From positions 434,001 to 498,000 of the forward strand of contig NZ_JBEQCT010000002.1 of NCBI RefSeq assembly GCF_046054155.1: a DNA stretch of 64,000 nucleotides, in the 5' to 3' direction. This DNA is from Celerinatantimonas yamalensis. GTDB taxonomy: Bacteria > Pseudomonadota > Gammaproteobacteria > Enterobacterales > Celerinatantimonadaceae. Positions 1-9,388 of this stretch are shown in pieces (the stretch's first letter is position 1; each line of letters starts with the position of its first letter). The notes below the pieces were generated by a model. The model had not been told where the DNA came from. It saw only the letters and a program-made list of their open reading frames with translations, and searched no databases. Both the position numbers and the translations under genes were made by a program.

Positions 1-2
1 CG

Positions 3-860
3 GCTATTTATGGGGTGACACTGCGTCTTAAAAAACCATTTATCTGTGGGTGTATTGGCGGTGCGCTAGGAGCTATTGTCACCAGTTTATTTGGTAGTTA
101 TTACTATGTATTTGCTGGTCTGCCCGGTATTTTGACGATGGTCAATGCGATCAGCAGCACCAATCCAATGTCATTTATTGGTGAGCTCGCAGGCGCCGCT
201 TGCGCGATAGTCACTACCTTTATACTGATTTATAGCGTGGGGTTTGATGATCCCAAATCGGCAAATGAAAGCGATAAGTCAGCTAGTGCCCCATTATCAA
301 CATCACCTAAACCTGCGGCAATTGCCACTTCAGCGGACGCATCACAGCCATTCACACTACTTAGCCCAGCGCAAGGTCAGTTGATCGCACTAACTCAAGT
401 CAATGATGATGGCTTTTCGCAAAAAATGCTCGGCGACGGGATAGCCATTTATCCATCTGAAGGGCAGATTATCGCCCCTTGCGATGCCATCGTGATGTCG
501 GTAATCGACTCACAGCACGCCGTTGGCTTAATCTGTGATAACGGCGCCGAACTTCTCATTCATGTTGGATTAGACACAGTAAAGCTAAACGGGCAGCACT
601 TTAATACGCGGGTCGCCGTGGGTGATAGCGTAAAAGCAGGCGATCTATTGATCGAATTTGACCTGTCCGTGATAGCCAACAGTGGTTATGATTTGACCAC
701 GCCTTTTATCATTCTTAATAGTGATGACTATCAACTTGATCAACTCACAACAGAGACTGCGACATTTGCACAGCCGCTCATGCAGTTATCTGAAAAGCAC
801 ATTTCTCAAACACATATCTCTCAAGTTGAGCTATCTCAAGTTCAACTATCTCAATCGTAG
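3..860 (+). CDS. PTS beta-glucoside permease EIIBCA, 3' part (end of EIIC plus EIIA)
   Basis: This is the C-terminal part of a beta-glucoside PTS permease that imports and phosphorylates aryl-beta-glucosides. The reading frame is open to the window edge, so the GTG at 15 is internal and not the true start. Residues 1-75 counted from that GTG are the last membrane part of EIIC, including the GVTLRLKKPF motif. A Ser/Ala/Pro-rich linker (about 80-115) leads to a Crr-type EIIA domain (about 118-250), with the phospho-accepting His at 183 in the IHVGLDTV motif. A TAG stop lies 8 bases before the next gene, so it is cotranscribed with the 6-phospho-beta-glucosidase. Escherichia AscF lacks a fused EIIA, so this protein has BglF-like architecture in an asc-like operon. 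The last 20 residues are a (I/L)SQ repeat tail. Confidence 0.9.
   Translation, partial: AIYGVTLRLKKPFICGCIGGALGAIVTSLFGSYYYVFAGLPGILTMVNAISSTNPMSFIGELAGAACAIVTTFILIYSVGFDDPKSANESDKSASAPLSTSPKPAAIATSADASQPFTLLSPAQGQLIALTQVNDDGFSQKMLGDGIAIYPSEGQIIAPCDAIVMSVIDSQHAVGLICDNGAELLIHVGLDTVKLNGQHFNTRVAVGDSVKAGDLLIEFDLSVIANSGYDLTTPFIILNSDDYQLDQLTTETATFAQPLMQLSEKHISQTHISQVELSQVQLSQS
801..857 (+). repeat. 15-bp tandem repeat encoding the EIIA C-terminal tail
   Basis: Four imperfect 15-bp copies centred on TCTCAA encode consecutive five-residue units of the form (I/L)-S-Q-(T/V)-x, ending at the stop codon. The tail lies beyond the normal end of the EIIA fold, so it is probably a lineage-specific extension made by slippage. 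Confidence 0.6.
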
Positions 861-868
861 GAGCTTAT

Positions 869-2308
869 ATGAGTCAACAATTACCAGATGATTTTTTATG
901 GGGCGGCGCAGTCGCAGCACATCAACTTGAAGGCGGCTGGGATCAAGATGGGAAAGGCCCTAGTATTATTGATGTTGTCACCGGTGGAAACGTTAACACA
1001 GCTCGACACATTGATCAAAAAATTGACACTCATGCATTTTACCCAAACCATGAAGCAGTCGACTTTTACCATCACTATCGAGAGGATATTCAGCTATTCG
1101 CCGAAATGGGCTTTAAGTGTTTTCGAACCAGTATTGCGTGGAGTCGGATCTTCCCACTTGGCGACGAAACAACCCCCAATGAAGCTGGTTTAAAATTCTA
1201 TGATGATCTATTTGATGAACTTCTTAAGTATGGAATAAAACCCGTTATCACTTTAAGTCATTTTGAGATGCCGCTCCACCTTGCGCAAAAATACGATGGC
1301 TGGATGAGCCGCAAGGTATTGGACTGCTTTGTGAACTTTTCAAAAACGGTCATTGAGCGCTACCAACACAAAGTTACATATTGGATGACCTTCAATGAGA
1401 TCAACAACCAAAAGAATATCGAAAATGAGCTCTTTGGTTGGGTGAACTCAGGGGTTCTATTCAAACAAAAGAGCAAACCCGAAGAGGCGATGTATCAAGC
1501 CGCTCACCACCAATTTGTCGCCAGCGCCATCGTGGTTGACTGGGCGCATCAACTCAACCCCGAGCTAAAAATTGGCTGCATGTGCGCCATGGTGCCCTAC
1601 TACCCTTATTCCTCTAATCCAGATGATGTCATGTTAGCCCATCAACACATGCATGATCGCTATTACTTCTCTGATGTGATGATCAAAGGTCATTACCCAA
1701 GCTATGCCAAATGCGAGTGGCAACGTAAGGGATATCACATCGTGATAAGCGAAGATGATGAAGCGATACTCGCAAAAGGCAAAGCGGACTATATGGGACT
1801 CAGTTACTACATGTCTAATACCATCAAAGCCGATGTGCAGACATCCATTAGTAATAGCTTAGATGGCAGCAGTAGTGCTTCGGTCAAAAACCCCTATCTC
1901 AGTGCCAGCGATTGGGGATGGCAGATTGACCCAGTTGGCCTACGTTACTCCCTAGCCGCACTCTATGAGCGCTATGAAGTGCCACTATTTATTGTCGAAA
2001 ATGGCTTAGGAGCAAGTGATACCCCGGATGCTAACGGAGAAATCAATGACGATTATCGAATTGATTATCTACGTGCCCACATCGAACAACTCAAAAAGGC
2101 AGTGAGCATAGATGGCGTCGATTTGATGGGATATACCCCATGGGGATGTATCGATTTGGTGTCATTTACCACCGGTGAAATGAAAAAACGCTATGGGTTT
2201 ATCTATGTTGATAAACATGATGATGGTACCGGCACGCTTAAGCGCAAAACGAAGAAGTCATTTCGATGGTATCAACAGGTGATTGCCTCCAACGGTCAGA
2301 CCCTCTAA
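869..2308 (+). CDS. ascB: 6-phospho-beta-glucosidase (GH1, AscB/BglA type)
   Basis: This cytoplasmic enzyme hydrolyses phosphorylated aryl-beta-glucosides (salicin, arbutin, cellobiose type) delivered by the upstream PTS permease, giving glucose 6-phosphate and an aglycone. It is 479 aa, the usual GH1 length. Landmarks are the N-terminal FLWGGAVAAHQLEGG, the acid/base glutamate in TFNEINN and the nucleophile glutamate in IVENGLGA. The C-terminal KKSFRWYQQVI block is typical of bacterial 6-phospho-glucosidases. A ribosome site (TAGGAG) overlaps the preceding stop codon 7 bases before the ATG. With the permease and the following LacI-type gene it forms an asc-like module. The symbol rests on similarity to AscB and on context; BglA or ChbF-like substrate ranges cannot be excluded. 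Confidence 0.92.
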   Translation: MSQQLPDDFLWGGAVAAHQLEGGWDQDGKGPSIIDVVTGGNVNTARHIDQKIDTHAFYPNHEAVDFYHHYREDIQLFAEMGFKCFRTSIAWSRIFPLGDETTPNEAGLKFYDDLFDELLKYGIKPVITLSHFEMPLHLAQKYDGWMSRKVLDCFVNFSKTVIERYQHKVTYWMTFNEINNQKNIENELFGWVNSGVLFKQKSKPEEAMYQAAHHQFVASAIVVDWAHQLNPELKIGCMCAMVPYYPYSSNPDDVMLAHQHMHDRYYFSDVMIKGHYPSYAKCEWQRKGYHIVISEDDEAILAKGKADYMGLSYYMSNTIKADVQTSISNSLDGSSSASVKNPYLSASDWGWQIDPVGLRYSLAALYERYEVPLFIVENGLGASDTPDANGEINDDYRIDYLRAHIEQLKKAVSIDGVDLMGYTPWGCIDLVSFTTGEMKKRYGFIYVDKHDDGTGTLKRKTKKSFRWYQQVIASNGQTL

Positions 2309-2378
2309 CATAACCAAACAATAGGTCAGCCTACGGGCTGACTCACTTATCGATGGTTTTAACGAAGATGGATCACTG

Positions 2379-3407
2379 ATGGTTACAATGTTGGATGTTG
2401 CCAAACGAGCTGGCGTCTCAAAATCGACGGTCTCACGCGTGCTAAATAGCAAAAATATTGTGAGTAAAGATGTCACTGCCGCGGTCTTTCGCGCCATTGA
2501 AGAGACGGGGTATCGGCCTAATTTATTAGCGCGCCAACTCGCCACCCGTCAAACCAACTTAATTGGCTTTGTCATGACCAACTCGCTCTACAATGGCCCC
2601 TACTTTTCAACCTTAGTCTATAACGGTGCCAGTTTTAGTGAACAGCATCACCATCAGTTGGTGTTAGCCGATGGGAAACATAGCGCTCAAGATGAGCTCA
2701 ATGCCATCCATTTTTTGCTCGACATGAAATGTGCTGGCGTCATTGTCTACCCACAGTTTTTAACCGCAAAGCAGTTATCTGAAGTAAAACAAAGCAGCCA
2801 AACCCCAATCATTGTTATCAATCGAGATATAGTCGGTCAAACCTGTATTACCATGGATCATTACGGATGCAGCGAAAAGCTGAGCGAATATATACTCAGT
2901 CAAGGCCACCAGCGCATCGCTTTTATACAAGGTCATCCTGATTCGCCCAGCAGTTTACAACGTTTTGCAGCATTTAAAGCAGTCTTGAAAGCACACCAGC
3001 TTGAGGTCAATCCCAATTGGGTTGCACAGGGGGATTGGTCGCCTGAAAGCGGTTATCAAGCGGCACAACAATTGTTAGCGCATCGAGGAGAATTTACAGC
3101 CTTAATTGCCGGTAATGACGATATGGCGATCGGAGCAATGAAGGCATTTCAACAAATTGGGATCAGATTGCCTGATGAGCTGTCCATCGCTAGCTTTGAT
3201 AATACTGTCATGGGACAGTTTTATACACCGGCATTAACCAGTGTGAAGATGCCCCTTGAGCAAATGATGCAGCAAGCCATCCGCCATTTAGCGACGCGTG
3301 AGCCACTTAGCTCATCGCCTCTTTTAGGACAATTGATCGTGCGTGATTCAGTGCAAAAGCCTCTAAATATTGCCCCAAACACTAAGCCATCACTACAGAG
3401 CAGTTGA
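2379..3407 (+). CDS. ascG: LacI-family repressor, AscG type
   Basis: This is a transcriptional repressor of 342 aa. The N-terminal LacI helix-turn-helix (MLDVAKRAGVSKSTVSRVLN, from about residue 4) is followed by a periplasmic-binding-like effector domain. Blocks such as GYRPNLLARQLA, LVLADGKHSAQDE and ALIAGNDDMAIGAMKA match what I recall of Escherichia AscG closely. It probably controls the preceding permease and glucosidase genes in response to beta-glucosides. It lies downstream on the same strand, 70 bases after ascB, whereas in Escherichia ascG is divergent and upstream. Autoregulation through the operon is therefore possible. No operator can be checked because the operon promoter is outside the window. 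Confidence 0.9.
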   Translation: MVTMLDVAKRAGVSKSTVSRVLNSKNIVSKDVTAAVFRAIEETGYRPNLLARQLATRQTNLIGFVMTNSLYNGPYFSTLVYNGASFSEQHHHQLVLADGKHSAQDELNAIHFLLDMKCAGVIVYPQFLTAKQLSEVKQSSQTPIIVINRDIVGQTCITMDHYGCSEKLSEYILSQGHQRIAFIQGHPDSPSSLQRFAAFKAVLKAHQLEVNPNWVAQGDWSPESGYQAAQQLLAHRGEFTALIAGNDDMAIGAMKAFQQIGIRLPDELSIASFDNTVMGQFYTPALTSVKMPLEQMMQQAIRHLATREPLSSSPLLGQLIVRDSVQKPLNIAPNTKPSLQSS

Positions 3408-3433
3408 CGGCCTAGAACTTGGTGAAAATAAAC

Positions 3434-4450
3434 TTAATTGATCGACTGACTGATGGCTAAATAGCCTTCAACTTGCTCCGCTAACCGCGCTTTCGTATCC
3501 GCATCAATGAAACTGGCTGCAATCGCATTAAAGGTAAACTGTGCGATCTGTGCTTTAGTCAGTGGAAACGCCTCAACAACTGACCAAAAGTTGTCATTCA
3601 TATATCCACCAAAATAGGCTGGATCATCTGAGTTGATGGTCACACACAAACCATGATTAAGCAGCTCAACAATATTATGTTCACTCATCTGCTTAAATAC
3701 TTTTAACTTGATATTCGACAGCGGACAGACTGTCAGTGGCATTTGCGTTTGGGCAAGCATCTGCACTAACTGCGCATCGTCAACGCAGCGTACGCCGTGA
3801 TCCACTCGCGTCACGCCAAGCAAATTAATCGCATCATGAATATTGCTAGCAGGGCCTTCTTCTCCGGCATGGGCAACGGTTTTAAAACCAAGTTCGAGCG
3901 CTTTAGCAAACACGTTGGCGAATTTTTCGGGTGGATGGCCCAGTTCTGATGAGTCCAACCCAACGCCAATAATTTCACCACGATAAGGGAGTGCTTGCTG
4001 TAGCGTTGCAAATGCACTGGCCTCATCTAAATGGCGCAAGAAACACATGATCAACACACTGCTGATACCCAGTTGCTCTTCAGCTTGCTTTAAAGCGCGG
4101 TTAATCCCGCGGATCACCGTATCAAAGGCAACGCCGCGCTGTGTATGTGTTTGTGGATCAAAAAATATTTCGGTATGCACAACGCGATCCACTTGGCAGC
4201 GTAATAGATAATGCCAAGTCAAATCAAAGAAGTCTTGCTCATGCAATAACACATTGGCACCTTGATAATAGATATCCAAAAATGATTGCAGATTGGTAAA
4301 TTGATACGCTTGGCGCACCGCCTCCGGAGAGCTAAATGGAATCGCCACTTGATTACGTTTAGCCAATTCAAACATCAACTCAGGTTCTAACGTCCCTTCG
4401 ATATGCAGGTGCAGTTCAACCTTCGGCAATCGTTCTACAAACTCTCTCAT
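3434..4450 (-). CDS. Adenine deaminase (adenosine-deaminase-like type)
   Basis: This is a cytoplasmic, metal-dependent amidohydrolase of 338 aa. It carries the zinc motif VELHLHIEG near the N-terminus, catalytic HAGEEG, VDHGVR, and the C-terminal TINSDDPAYFGGY block. TVCPLSN, VGLDSSELGHPP and the SDDPAYFGGY signature match the type-2 adenine aminohydrolases, such as the Pseudomonas PA0148 family, better than classical adenosine deaminase. The inferred reaction is adenine to hypoxanthine in purine salvage. The start is supported by GAGG 7 bases before the ATG. It is convergent with ascG and stands alone. Adenosine deaminase activity remains an alternative. Confidence 0.85.
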   Translation of the reverse strand: MREFVERLPKVELHLHIEGTLEPELMFELAKRNQVAIPFSSPEAVRQAYQFTNLQSFLDIYYQGANVLLHEQDFFDLTWHYLLRCQVDRVVHTEIFFDPQTHTQRGVAFDTVIRGINRALKQAEEQLGISSVLIMCFLRHLDEASAFATLQQALPYRGEIIGVGLDSSELGHPPEKFANVFAKALELGFKTVAHAGEEGPASNIHDAINLLGVTRVDHGVRCVDDAQLVQMLAQTQMPLTVCPLSNIKLKVFKQMSEHNIVELLNHGLCVTINSDDPAYFGGYMNDNFWSVVEAFPLTKAQIAQFTFNAIAASFIDADTKARLAEQVEGYLAISQSIN

Positions 4451-5257
4451 GTTGCGTCCTCTAACAACTTATTAATCAAATTAAAGCTTGAAATGACCCA
4501 AAGCATAAATCATGCACGTTAGCATAAGCTAAACATACCCTTAACTGGTTACTCGATCGCATTAGCTGTGATCACCATGCTATCCAAGCTGCACTCAAGA
4601 GAGGCGAAGGGTCGATTCATCTAAGACAGCAATTTGCATTTTGGGCCGCATCAAGCTCATCATTTAGGTCACGTTAATATTATAGAGGTGCTTTCTAATT
4701 GACCGTTACAAAGAGAAAAGCACCACCCCATGAGACTGTCGCGTCAGCTAGCGCCAGCCTTTGGGATTTATACTTTGCTCTTCGTAATCAGAATTTTGCG
4801 GATTCTGGTAGAGACCCCCACACCTTATTAGTGGGGTTATACGAAGATAGCTTATTGGACAATACGCTTATTCACTCTTGGCATCGCACCAAGCTATGGG
4901 AAAAACTTTACCTGAACATTCACTCAAACGATAGTATTTTTCTTATCTACGCGCTAACAAACTTTTTACATCACATACTTTTCATGGCACTACAAATGCC
5001 ATTTTACGATCGGCGATTAGCTCCAAGTCCTTAACGCCAAAGCATCAAGCAAGATGGGTGAAGCGCAAAACCACTGCATAAACAACCGCCGCATGGATAT
5101 GCTCGTCCTATGAGTCTATTTACCACATAAAACAATAGAGGCTCTTAGCCCTTGGTCCAAATACCTTAGATGTAAATAAATATTAACTTATAACATATTA
5201 AATTCACAAATGTTTGCTACGGTAAATGAGAATACCCTGTAGATTGAGGATGTCATT
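4451..5257. other. Intergenic region without a convincing gene
   Basis: About 800 bases separate two divergent genes. It has no recognisable protein family. The only longer open frame (TTG at 4699 to 5034) has a weak ribosome site and a composition like untranslated DNA. A hairpin-capable segment, a C-rich CCCCCAC arm and a GTGGGG arm around 4814-4838, lies inside it. The last 100 bases are AT-rich and probably carry the promoter of the gene at 5258. Confidence 0.5.
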
Positions 5258-5734
5258 GTGGCTAACCAAGTACTTTTTTTATCTGCCTGTGAAGATGGCC
5301 GCAGTCGTATCGCTGAGGACTACTTCAACCAATGGTGCTTAATTCTACATCTTCCCTATCAAGCCGAATGCCGAATTCTAACAAGCGGTCTCAATCAACA
5401 AACAGCGACCACACTGAGCAGCCAAATTCGTCAGCTATTGCTAGGTATCACCCCACGATCACCGACTAACGAGCTAGCATGGCTCAAAGCCAGCTATCAG
5501 GAATTGCTCGATGCCAGTTATTTATTCGCTTTAGATCAATTTAAACCAAACTCACTGATCGAGTATTGCTACCCAGAGTTGGCTGGCAAAGTGCGCTATT
5601 TAGATATGGGGGATGAAGAGATAGAGCTGGTATCTATCACCACCGATCACATGATGAATCAAATTGACCAATGGATAGCAGAGCTTGCCAGACAAAACGA
5701 AGCACCTTTAAAACTGCATCCACAATGGCAATGA
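5258..5734 (+). CDS. Low-molecular-weight phosphatase-fold protein with a degenerate active site
   Basis: The protein is 158 aa. Its N-terminus (VLFLSACEDGRSRIAEDYF) has the layout of the LMW protein-tyrosine phosphatase/arsenate reductase P-loop, with R15 and S16 matching the Arg-Ser of the C-x5-R-S motif. The position of the catalytic cysteine is Ser9; a cysteine is present two residues later at C11. The usual Asp-Pro acid motif near the C-terminus is also absent (LDMGDEEIE is there instead). It is therefore probably not a normal phosphatase and may be a binding or regulatory protein. The GTG start has GAGGA 7 bases upstream. Nothing in the context (divergent from adenine deaminase, convergent with rraB) gives a pathway. 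Confidence 0.6.
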   Translation: MANQVLFLSACEDGRSRIAEDYFNQWCLILHLPYQAECRILTSGLNQQTATTLSSQIRQLLLGITPRSPTNELAWLKASYQELLDASYLFALDQFKPNSLIEYCYPELAGKVRYLDMGDEEIELVSITTDHMMNQIDQWIAELARQNEAPLKLHPQWQ

Positions 5735-5758
5735 GGGCCACCAATTCGGTAGCCCTCA
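5732..5758. terminator. Hairpin between convergent genes
   Basis: GAGGGC and GCCCTC arms, extended by a few more pairs, enclose a short AATTC-centred loop just at the TGA stop of the plus-strand gene. There is no strong T run on either side, so its strength as a terminator is uncertain. Confidence 0.4.
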
Positions 5759-5787
5759 ATATAACAATAGGATCATTCTAGATGAGG

Positions 5788-6177
5788 CTAGTCATCATCT
5801 TCAAATGACTCGTCATCATCAAAGTCTTCATCACCTTCAAAGTAGGTGCCCCAGCCGTCATAGAATACTGATTCATTCGCAACTAACGCCGCTAACTTTT
5901 CAATATCTAATTTGATTTGCTCGCCTTCCAGCGCCATTTCAATGATGACATCAAAACTCATGACTTTAGCACCATCATCAAGTTCGATTTCTTCAGCATC
6001 AGTGACATCGAAGCCGGCTTTAAAGCAATTGACAGCGGCTTTTTCCAAGGCTTGAAAATCGCGACTGGCGAAGTGATGTTCAATCGTATAAATCGCATCA
6101 GGATCACTGCCATCATCCAACAACTCTTGAATAATCGCATCGGTTTCATCCTGCCACTGCAACGTGTTATTTTCCAA
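5788..6177 (-). CDS. rraB: Regulator of ribonuclease E activity B
   Basis: RraB binds RNase E and modulates its processing of certain mRNAs in the cytoplasm. The 129-aa protein has the family hallmarks ELLDDGSDPDAIYTIEHH, the FKAGFDVTDAEE block, YDGWGTYFE and a very acidic C-terminal tail. The start is TTG, preceded by AAGGA 7 bases upstream. That ribosome site lies inside the 3' end of plsC, whose stop is one base before this start, so the two genes are translationally coupled. Length fits the family (Escherichia RraB is slightly longer). Linkage to plsC differs from Escherichia, where rraB is elsewhere. Confidence 0.93.
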   Translation of the reverse strand: MENNTLQWQDETDAIIQELLDDGSDPDAIYTIEHHFASRDFQALEKAAVNCFKAGFDVTDAEEIELDDGAKVMSFDVIIEMALEGEQIKLDIEKLAALVANESVFYDGWGTYFEGDEDFDDDESFEDDD

Positions 6178-6178
6178 C

Positions 6179-6943
6179 TTATATTCCTTTTAACTGAGAG
6201 GCTGTACACCCTTCATAATCGGCGGCGTCACCACGAGCCTCGACCGTTAATTGATAGATCCGCTGCTCCATCGTTTGATGTAACTGAACGATTTCATCAC
6301 GAACCTGATGTTTCGGCCACTGTAGACAATCGATAGGCTCACCGACTTCAACGATGACCGTGCCATTGTGCCAACGATTCAATTTAACCTGTTCATGGGT
6401 CGATGAACAACACACTGGAACAATCGGTTGTTCCGCCTTACGAGCTAACTGGAATGCCCCCGCTTTAAATGGCAACAACCCTTTGCCGTAACTGCGCGTC
6501 CCTTCAGGGAACATCCAAACTGAAAGCTTTCGCTCATCCATCTTAGCGGCTGATTGGCGCAGCGTCTCAGCCGCGCGAGCCTTTTTATCTCGGTTGATGA
6601 GGATATTGCCCGTCAACCAATAAATCTGGCCAAATAAGGGGATCCAAACCAAGCTTTTTTTGCCGATGGTCACAACCCCAGGGCGCAGCGCATAGGGTAA
6701 GGTGATCATGTCATAAGTACTTTGATGATTCGAAATATACACGGCTTGTTTGGGAAGTGCGGCTTTATTGGTATAACGCACTTGAACTTTCACCCCAAGA
6801 ATATAACTAAACCATGCGAACAGGCGACCAAAGTAAAATACCGAGTTACGATGACGAGGACGAATCACTCCATACAAACAGGCTGAAACAAAAATAACGA
6901 TCAACCCGATACCCATTAGGATAAACCGAACAAAAGCGAGCAT
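6179..6943 (-). CDS. plsC: 1-acyl-sn-glycerol-3-phosphate acyltransferase
   Basis: PlsC acylates lysophosphatidic acid to phosphatidic acid at the inner membrane, the second step of phospholipid synthesis. The protein is 254 aa, with an N-terminal membrane segment (about 5-26), the catalytic H-x4-D motif NHQSTYD at 72-78 and FPEGTRS at 145-151. The gene follows parC on the same strand, the order also seen in Escherichia, and is coupled to rraB downstream. AAGG lies 9-10 bases before the ATG. The call is secure; only acyl-donor preference cannot be judged. Confidence 0.95.
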   Translation of the reverse strand: MLAFVRFILMGIGLIVIFVSACLYGVIRPRHRNSVFYFGRLFAWFSYILGVKVQVRYTNKAALPKQAVYISNHQSTYDMITLPYALRPGVVTIGKKSLVWIPLFGQIYWLTGNILINRDKKARAAETLRQSAAKMDERKLSVWMFPEGTRSYGKGLLPFKAGAFQLARKAEQPIVPVCCSSTHEQVKLNRWHNGTVIVEVGEPIDCLQWPKHQVRDEIVQLHQTMEQRIYQLTVEARGDAADYEGCTASQLKGI

Positions 6944-7047
6944 AAATTAGGACCTTAAATAACAAGGGGTGCGAGTATACGCGTCGATTAAATGACCAAC
7001 AAGAGCCGTTTGGCCAATCGACGCTTTAAAATCTGTCGATCAACGAT

Positions 7048-9333
7048 CTAATCGACCGTTGGACCACTATCATGAGTGCTAGGTTCAATCAACAGTTCAT
7101 CAACTCGTTGTAATCCCCGAGGAAGTTTATTGCCTCGTCGACCTCGCTCACCTTGATAATGTTCCAAATCGGACGGTTTAAGCGTTAATTTTCGTTTACC
7201 CGCCCAAATAGTCACACTGGCATCTTTGGGCACCACCGTCATCACCTTCACAAATTCTTCGCGATTTTTGACTCGAGCCGATGGAATACCGATGATCTTA
7301 TTTCCTTTCCCTTTGGCTAACTCAGGCAAGCTTGTCAGTGGGAATAGTAACATCCGCCCTTCATTGGTGATCGCCAAACATTGATCGTGCGCTAGCATCG
7401 TAACAGGGATCGGTGTCATCACTTTAGAGCCAGTAGGCAAGGTTAACAACGCCTTCCCATTACGCGTTTTACTGATCATATCAGAGAATTTACAGATAAA
7501 TCCGTAGCCGGCATCACTACTTAAGACAAAGAGCTGGTCATCCGATTCAGCGCTCACAACATGGGTAAACATCTCTCCTGCGACCAAATCAAAACGTCCA
7601 GTTAAGGGCTCTCCTTGACTGCGAGCAGAGGGGAGTGTGTGTGGCAATAGCGAAAAGCTTCGCCCTGAGCTGTCAACAAAGACCACCGGTTGATTGCTTT
7701 TGCCGTTGACGCTATCCAGATATTGATCACCTGACTTATAACTTAAACCCGCCGCATCAATATCATGCCCTTTGGCACTGCGTGCCCAACCCATCTGAGA
7801 GAGCACCACTGTAATCGGTTCAGCGGGCACTAAGTCTTTCTCTTTGAGTGCCTTCGATTCACTGCGTTCAACTAGCGGTGAACGGCGATCATCACCGTAT
7901 TTTTCAGCATCACTGAGCAATTCTTTTTTGATCAAGGTATTTAAGCGCCGCTCAGAACCCAGTAGTTTTTCTAACTTTTGACGCTCTTCATCTAACTCAT
8001 CTTGCTCAGAGCGGATCTTCACTTCTTCTAATTTGGCTAACTGGCGCAGTTTAATTTCGAGGATCGCCTCAGCTTGTTTCGCCGATAACGAAAAGCGCTC
8101 CATCAATGCCATTTTAGGGTTGTCTTCGCCGCGAATGATCGCAATGATTTCATCGATATTTAAAAACGCAACCAACAACCCCTCTAAGATATGCAAGCGC
8201 GCGAGTACTTTATCTAAGCGAAATTGCAGACGCCGGCGCACGACGTCACGGCGATAGGTGAGCCATTCGGTCAAGATCGCTAATAGATTTTTAACCCGCG
8301 GACGACGATCTAAGCCGAGCATATTCAAATTCACTCGGTAGTTTCTCTCCAAATCGGTGGATGCAAACAGATGATCCATCAACATTGGAATATCGACCCG
8401 GCTGGAGCGCGGGGTGATCACAATACGAGTAGGGTTTTCATGATCGCCTTCATCACGTAAATCTGCCACCATTGGCAGTTTCTTAGCCTGCATTTGGCCG
8501 GCGATCTGCTCTAAAATTTTAGCACCAGAGGTTTGATGAGGCAGCGCCATGATGACAATTTCACCATCTTCTTCTGTATAGACAGCCCGCATTCTTAAAC
8601 TGCCGCGCCCAGTTTGATAAATTTTCTCAATATCTTTAATCGGGGTAATAATCTCAGCATTAGTTGGATAATCAGGCCCCTTGATAAAGGTAAGCAGATC
8701 GCTAAGCTGCGCCTTTGGATTATCTAATAGATGCGCACATGCATTCGCAACTTCTCGCGCATTATGCGGCGGAATATCCGTTGCCATCCCGACGGCGATC
8801 CCCGTCACACCATTAAGCAATATATGGGGTAACCGCGCGGGTAACGTCAACGGTTCAAGCAGTTCGCCATCAAAGTTGGGGCCCCATTCAACCGTTCCTT
8901 GAGCAAGCTCACTTAAAAGCACCTCGGAAAACTTAGATAAACGCGCCTCGGTATAACGCATCGCAGCAAATGACTTCGGATCATCGGGTGCTCCCCAGTT
9001 GCCTTGCCCGTCAACTAACGGATAGCGATACGAAAATGACTGAGCCATCAAAACCATGGCTTCATAACAGGCTGAATCACCATGTGGATGATATTTACCC
9101 AACACATCACCCACTGTACGTGCCGATTTTTTATATTTAGCGGCTGCCGAAAGGCCAAGCTCTGACATCGCATAGATAATCCGCCGTTGTACTGGCTTTA
9201 GGCCATCACTGATATGTGGTAACGCCCGATCCATGATCACATACATCGAATAATTTAAATAAGCCTGCTCGGTAAATGTCCGCATCGGCTGGCGTTCAAT
9301 ACCTTCCAGACTGAGATCAGCCATATCACTCAT
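7048..9333 (-). CDS. parC: DNA topoisomerase IV subunit A
   Basis: ParC is the DNA-breaking subunit of topoisomerase IV, which decatenates sister chromosomes together with ParE. It is 761 aa. The winged-helix/tower domain carries the active-site tyrosine at Y127 (AAMRYTEARLS), the GVTGIAVGMATDIPPHN block, and a C-terminal beta-pinwheel region from about residue 500. The quinolone-resistance region reads HPHGDSACYEAM. The serine and glutamate equivalent to Escherichia S80 and E84 are S87 and E91, so no classic resistance change is present. The gene is separated from parE by an EAL-domain gene on the same strand and is followed by plsC. Confidence 0.97.
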   Translation of the reverse strand: MSDMADLSLEGIERQPMRTFTEQAYLNYSMYVIMDRALPHISDGLKPVQRRIIYAMSELGLSAAAKYKKSARTVGDVLGKYHPHGDSACYEAMVLMAQSFSYRYPLVDGQGNWGAPDDPKSFAAMRYTEARLSKFSEVLLSELAQGTVEWGPNFDGELLEPLTLPARLPHILLNGVTGIAVGMATDIPPHNAREVANACAHLLDNPKAQLSDLLTFIKGPDYPTNAEIITPIKDIEKIYQTGRGSLRMRAVYTEEDGEIVIMALPHQTSGAKILEQIAGQMQAKKLPMVADLRDEGDHENPTRIVITPRSSRVDIPMLMDHLFASTDLERNYRVNLNMLGLDRRPRVKNLLAILTEWLTYRRDVVRRRLQFRLDKVLARLHILEGLLVAFLNIDEIIAIIRGEDNPKMALMERFSLSAKQAEAILEIKLRQLAKLEEVKIRSEQDELDEERQKLEKLLGSERRLNTLIKKELLSDAEKYGDDRRSPLVERSESKALKEKDLVPAEPITVVLSQMGWARSAKGHDIDAAGLSYKSGDQYLDSVNGKSNQPVVFVDSSGRSFSLLPHTLPSARSQGEPLTGRFDLVAGEMFTHVVSAESDDQLFVLSSDAGYGFICKFSDMISKTRNGKALLTLPTGSKVMTPIPVTMLAHDQCLAITNEGRMLLFPLTSLPELAKGKGNKIIGIPSARVKNREEFVKVMTVVPKDASVTIWAGKRKLTLKPSDLEHYQGERGRRGNKLPRGLQRVDELLIEPSTHDSGPTVD

Positions 9334-9388
9334 GGTGAAACACCTTTTCTTGTTCTAAATAGGGAGACTGGGGAAAACCCAGAAAATA

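Noticed and set aside
4699..5034. A 111-codon plus-strand frame with a TTG start
   Set aside because: There is a weak ribosome site and no recognisable family, and it overlaps a hairpin-capable segment. Kept only as a note in the intergenic entry.
9066..9098. Possible quinolone-resistance changes in parC
   Set aside because: The positions equal to Escherichia S80 and E84 are serine and glutamate, the sensitive wild-type residues.
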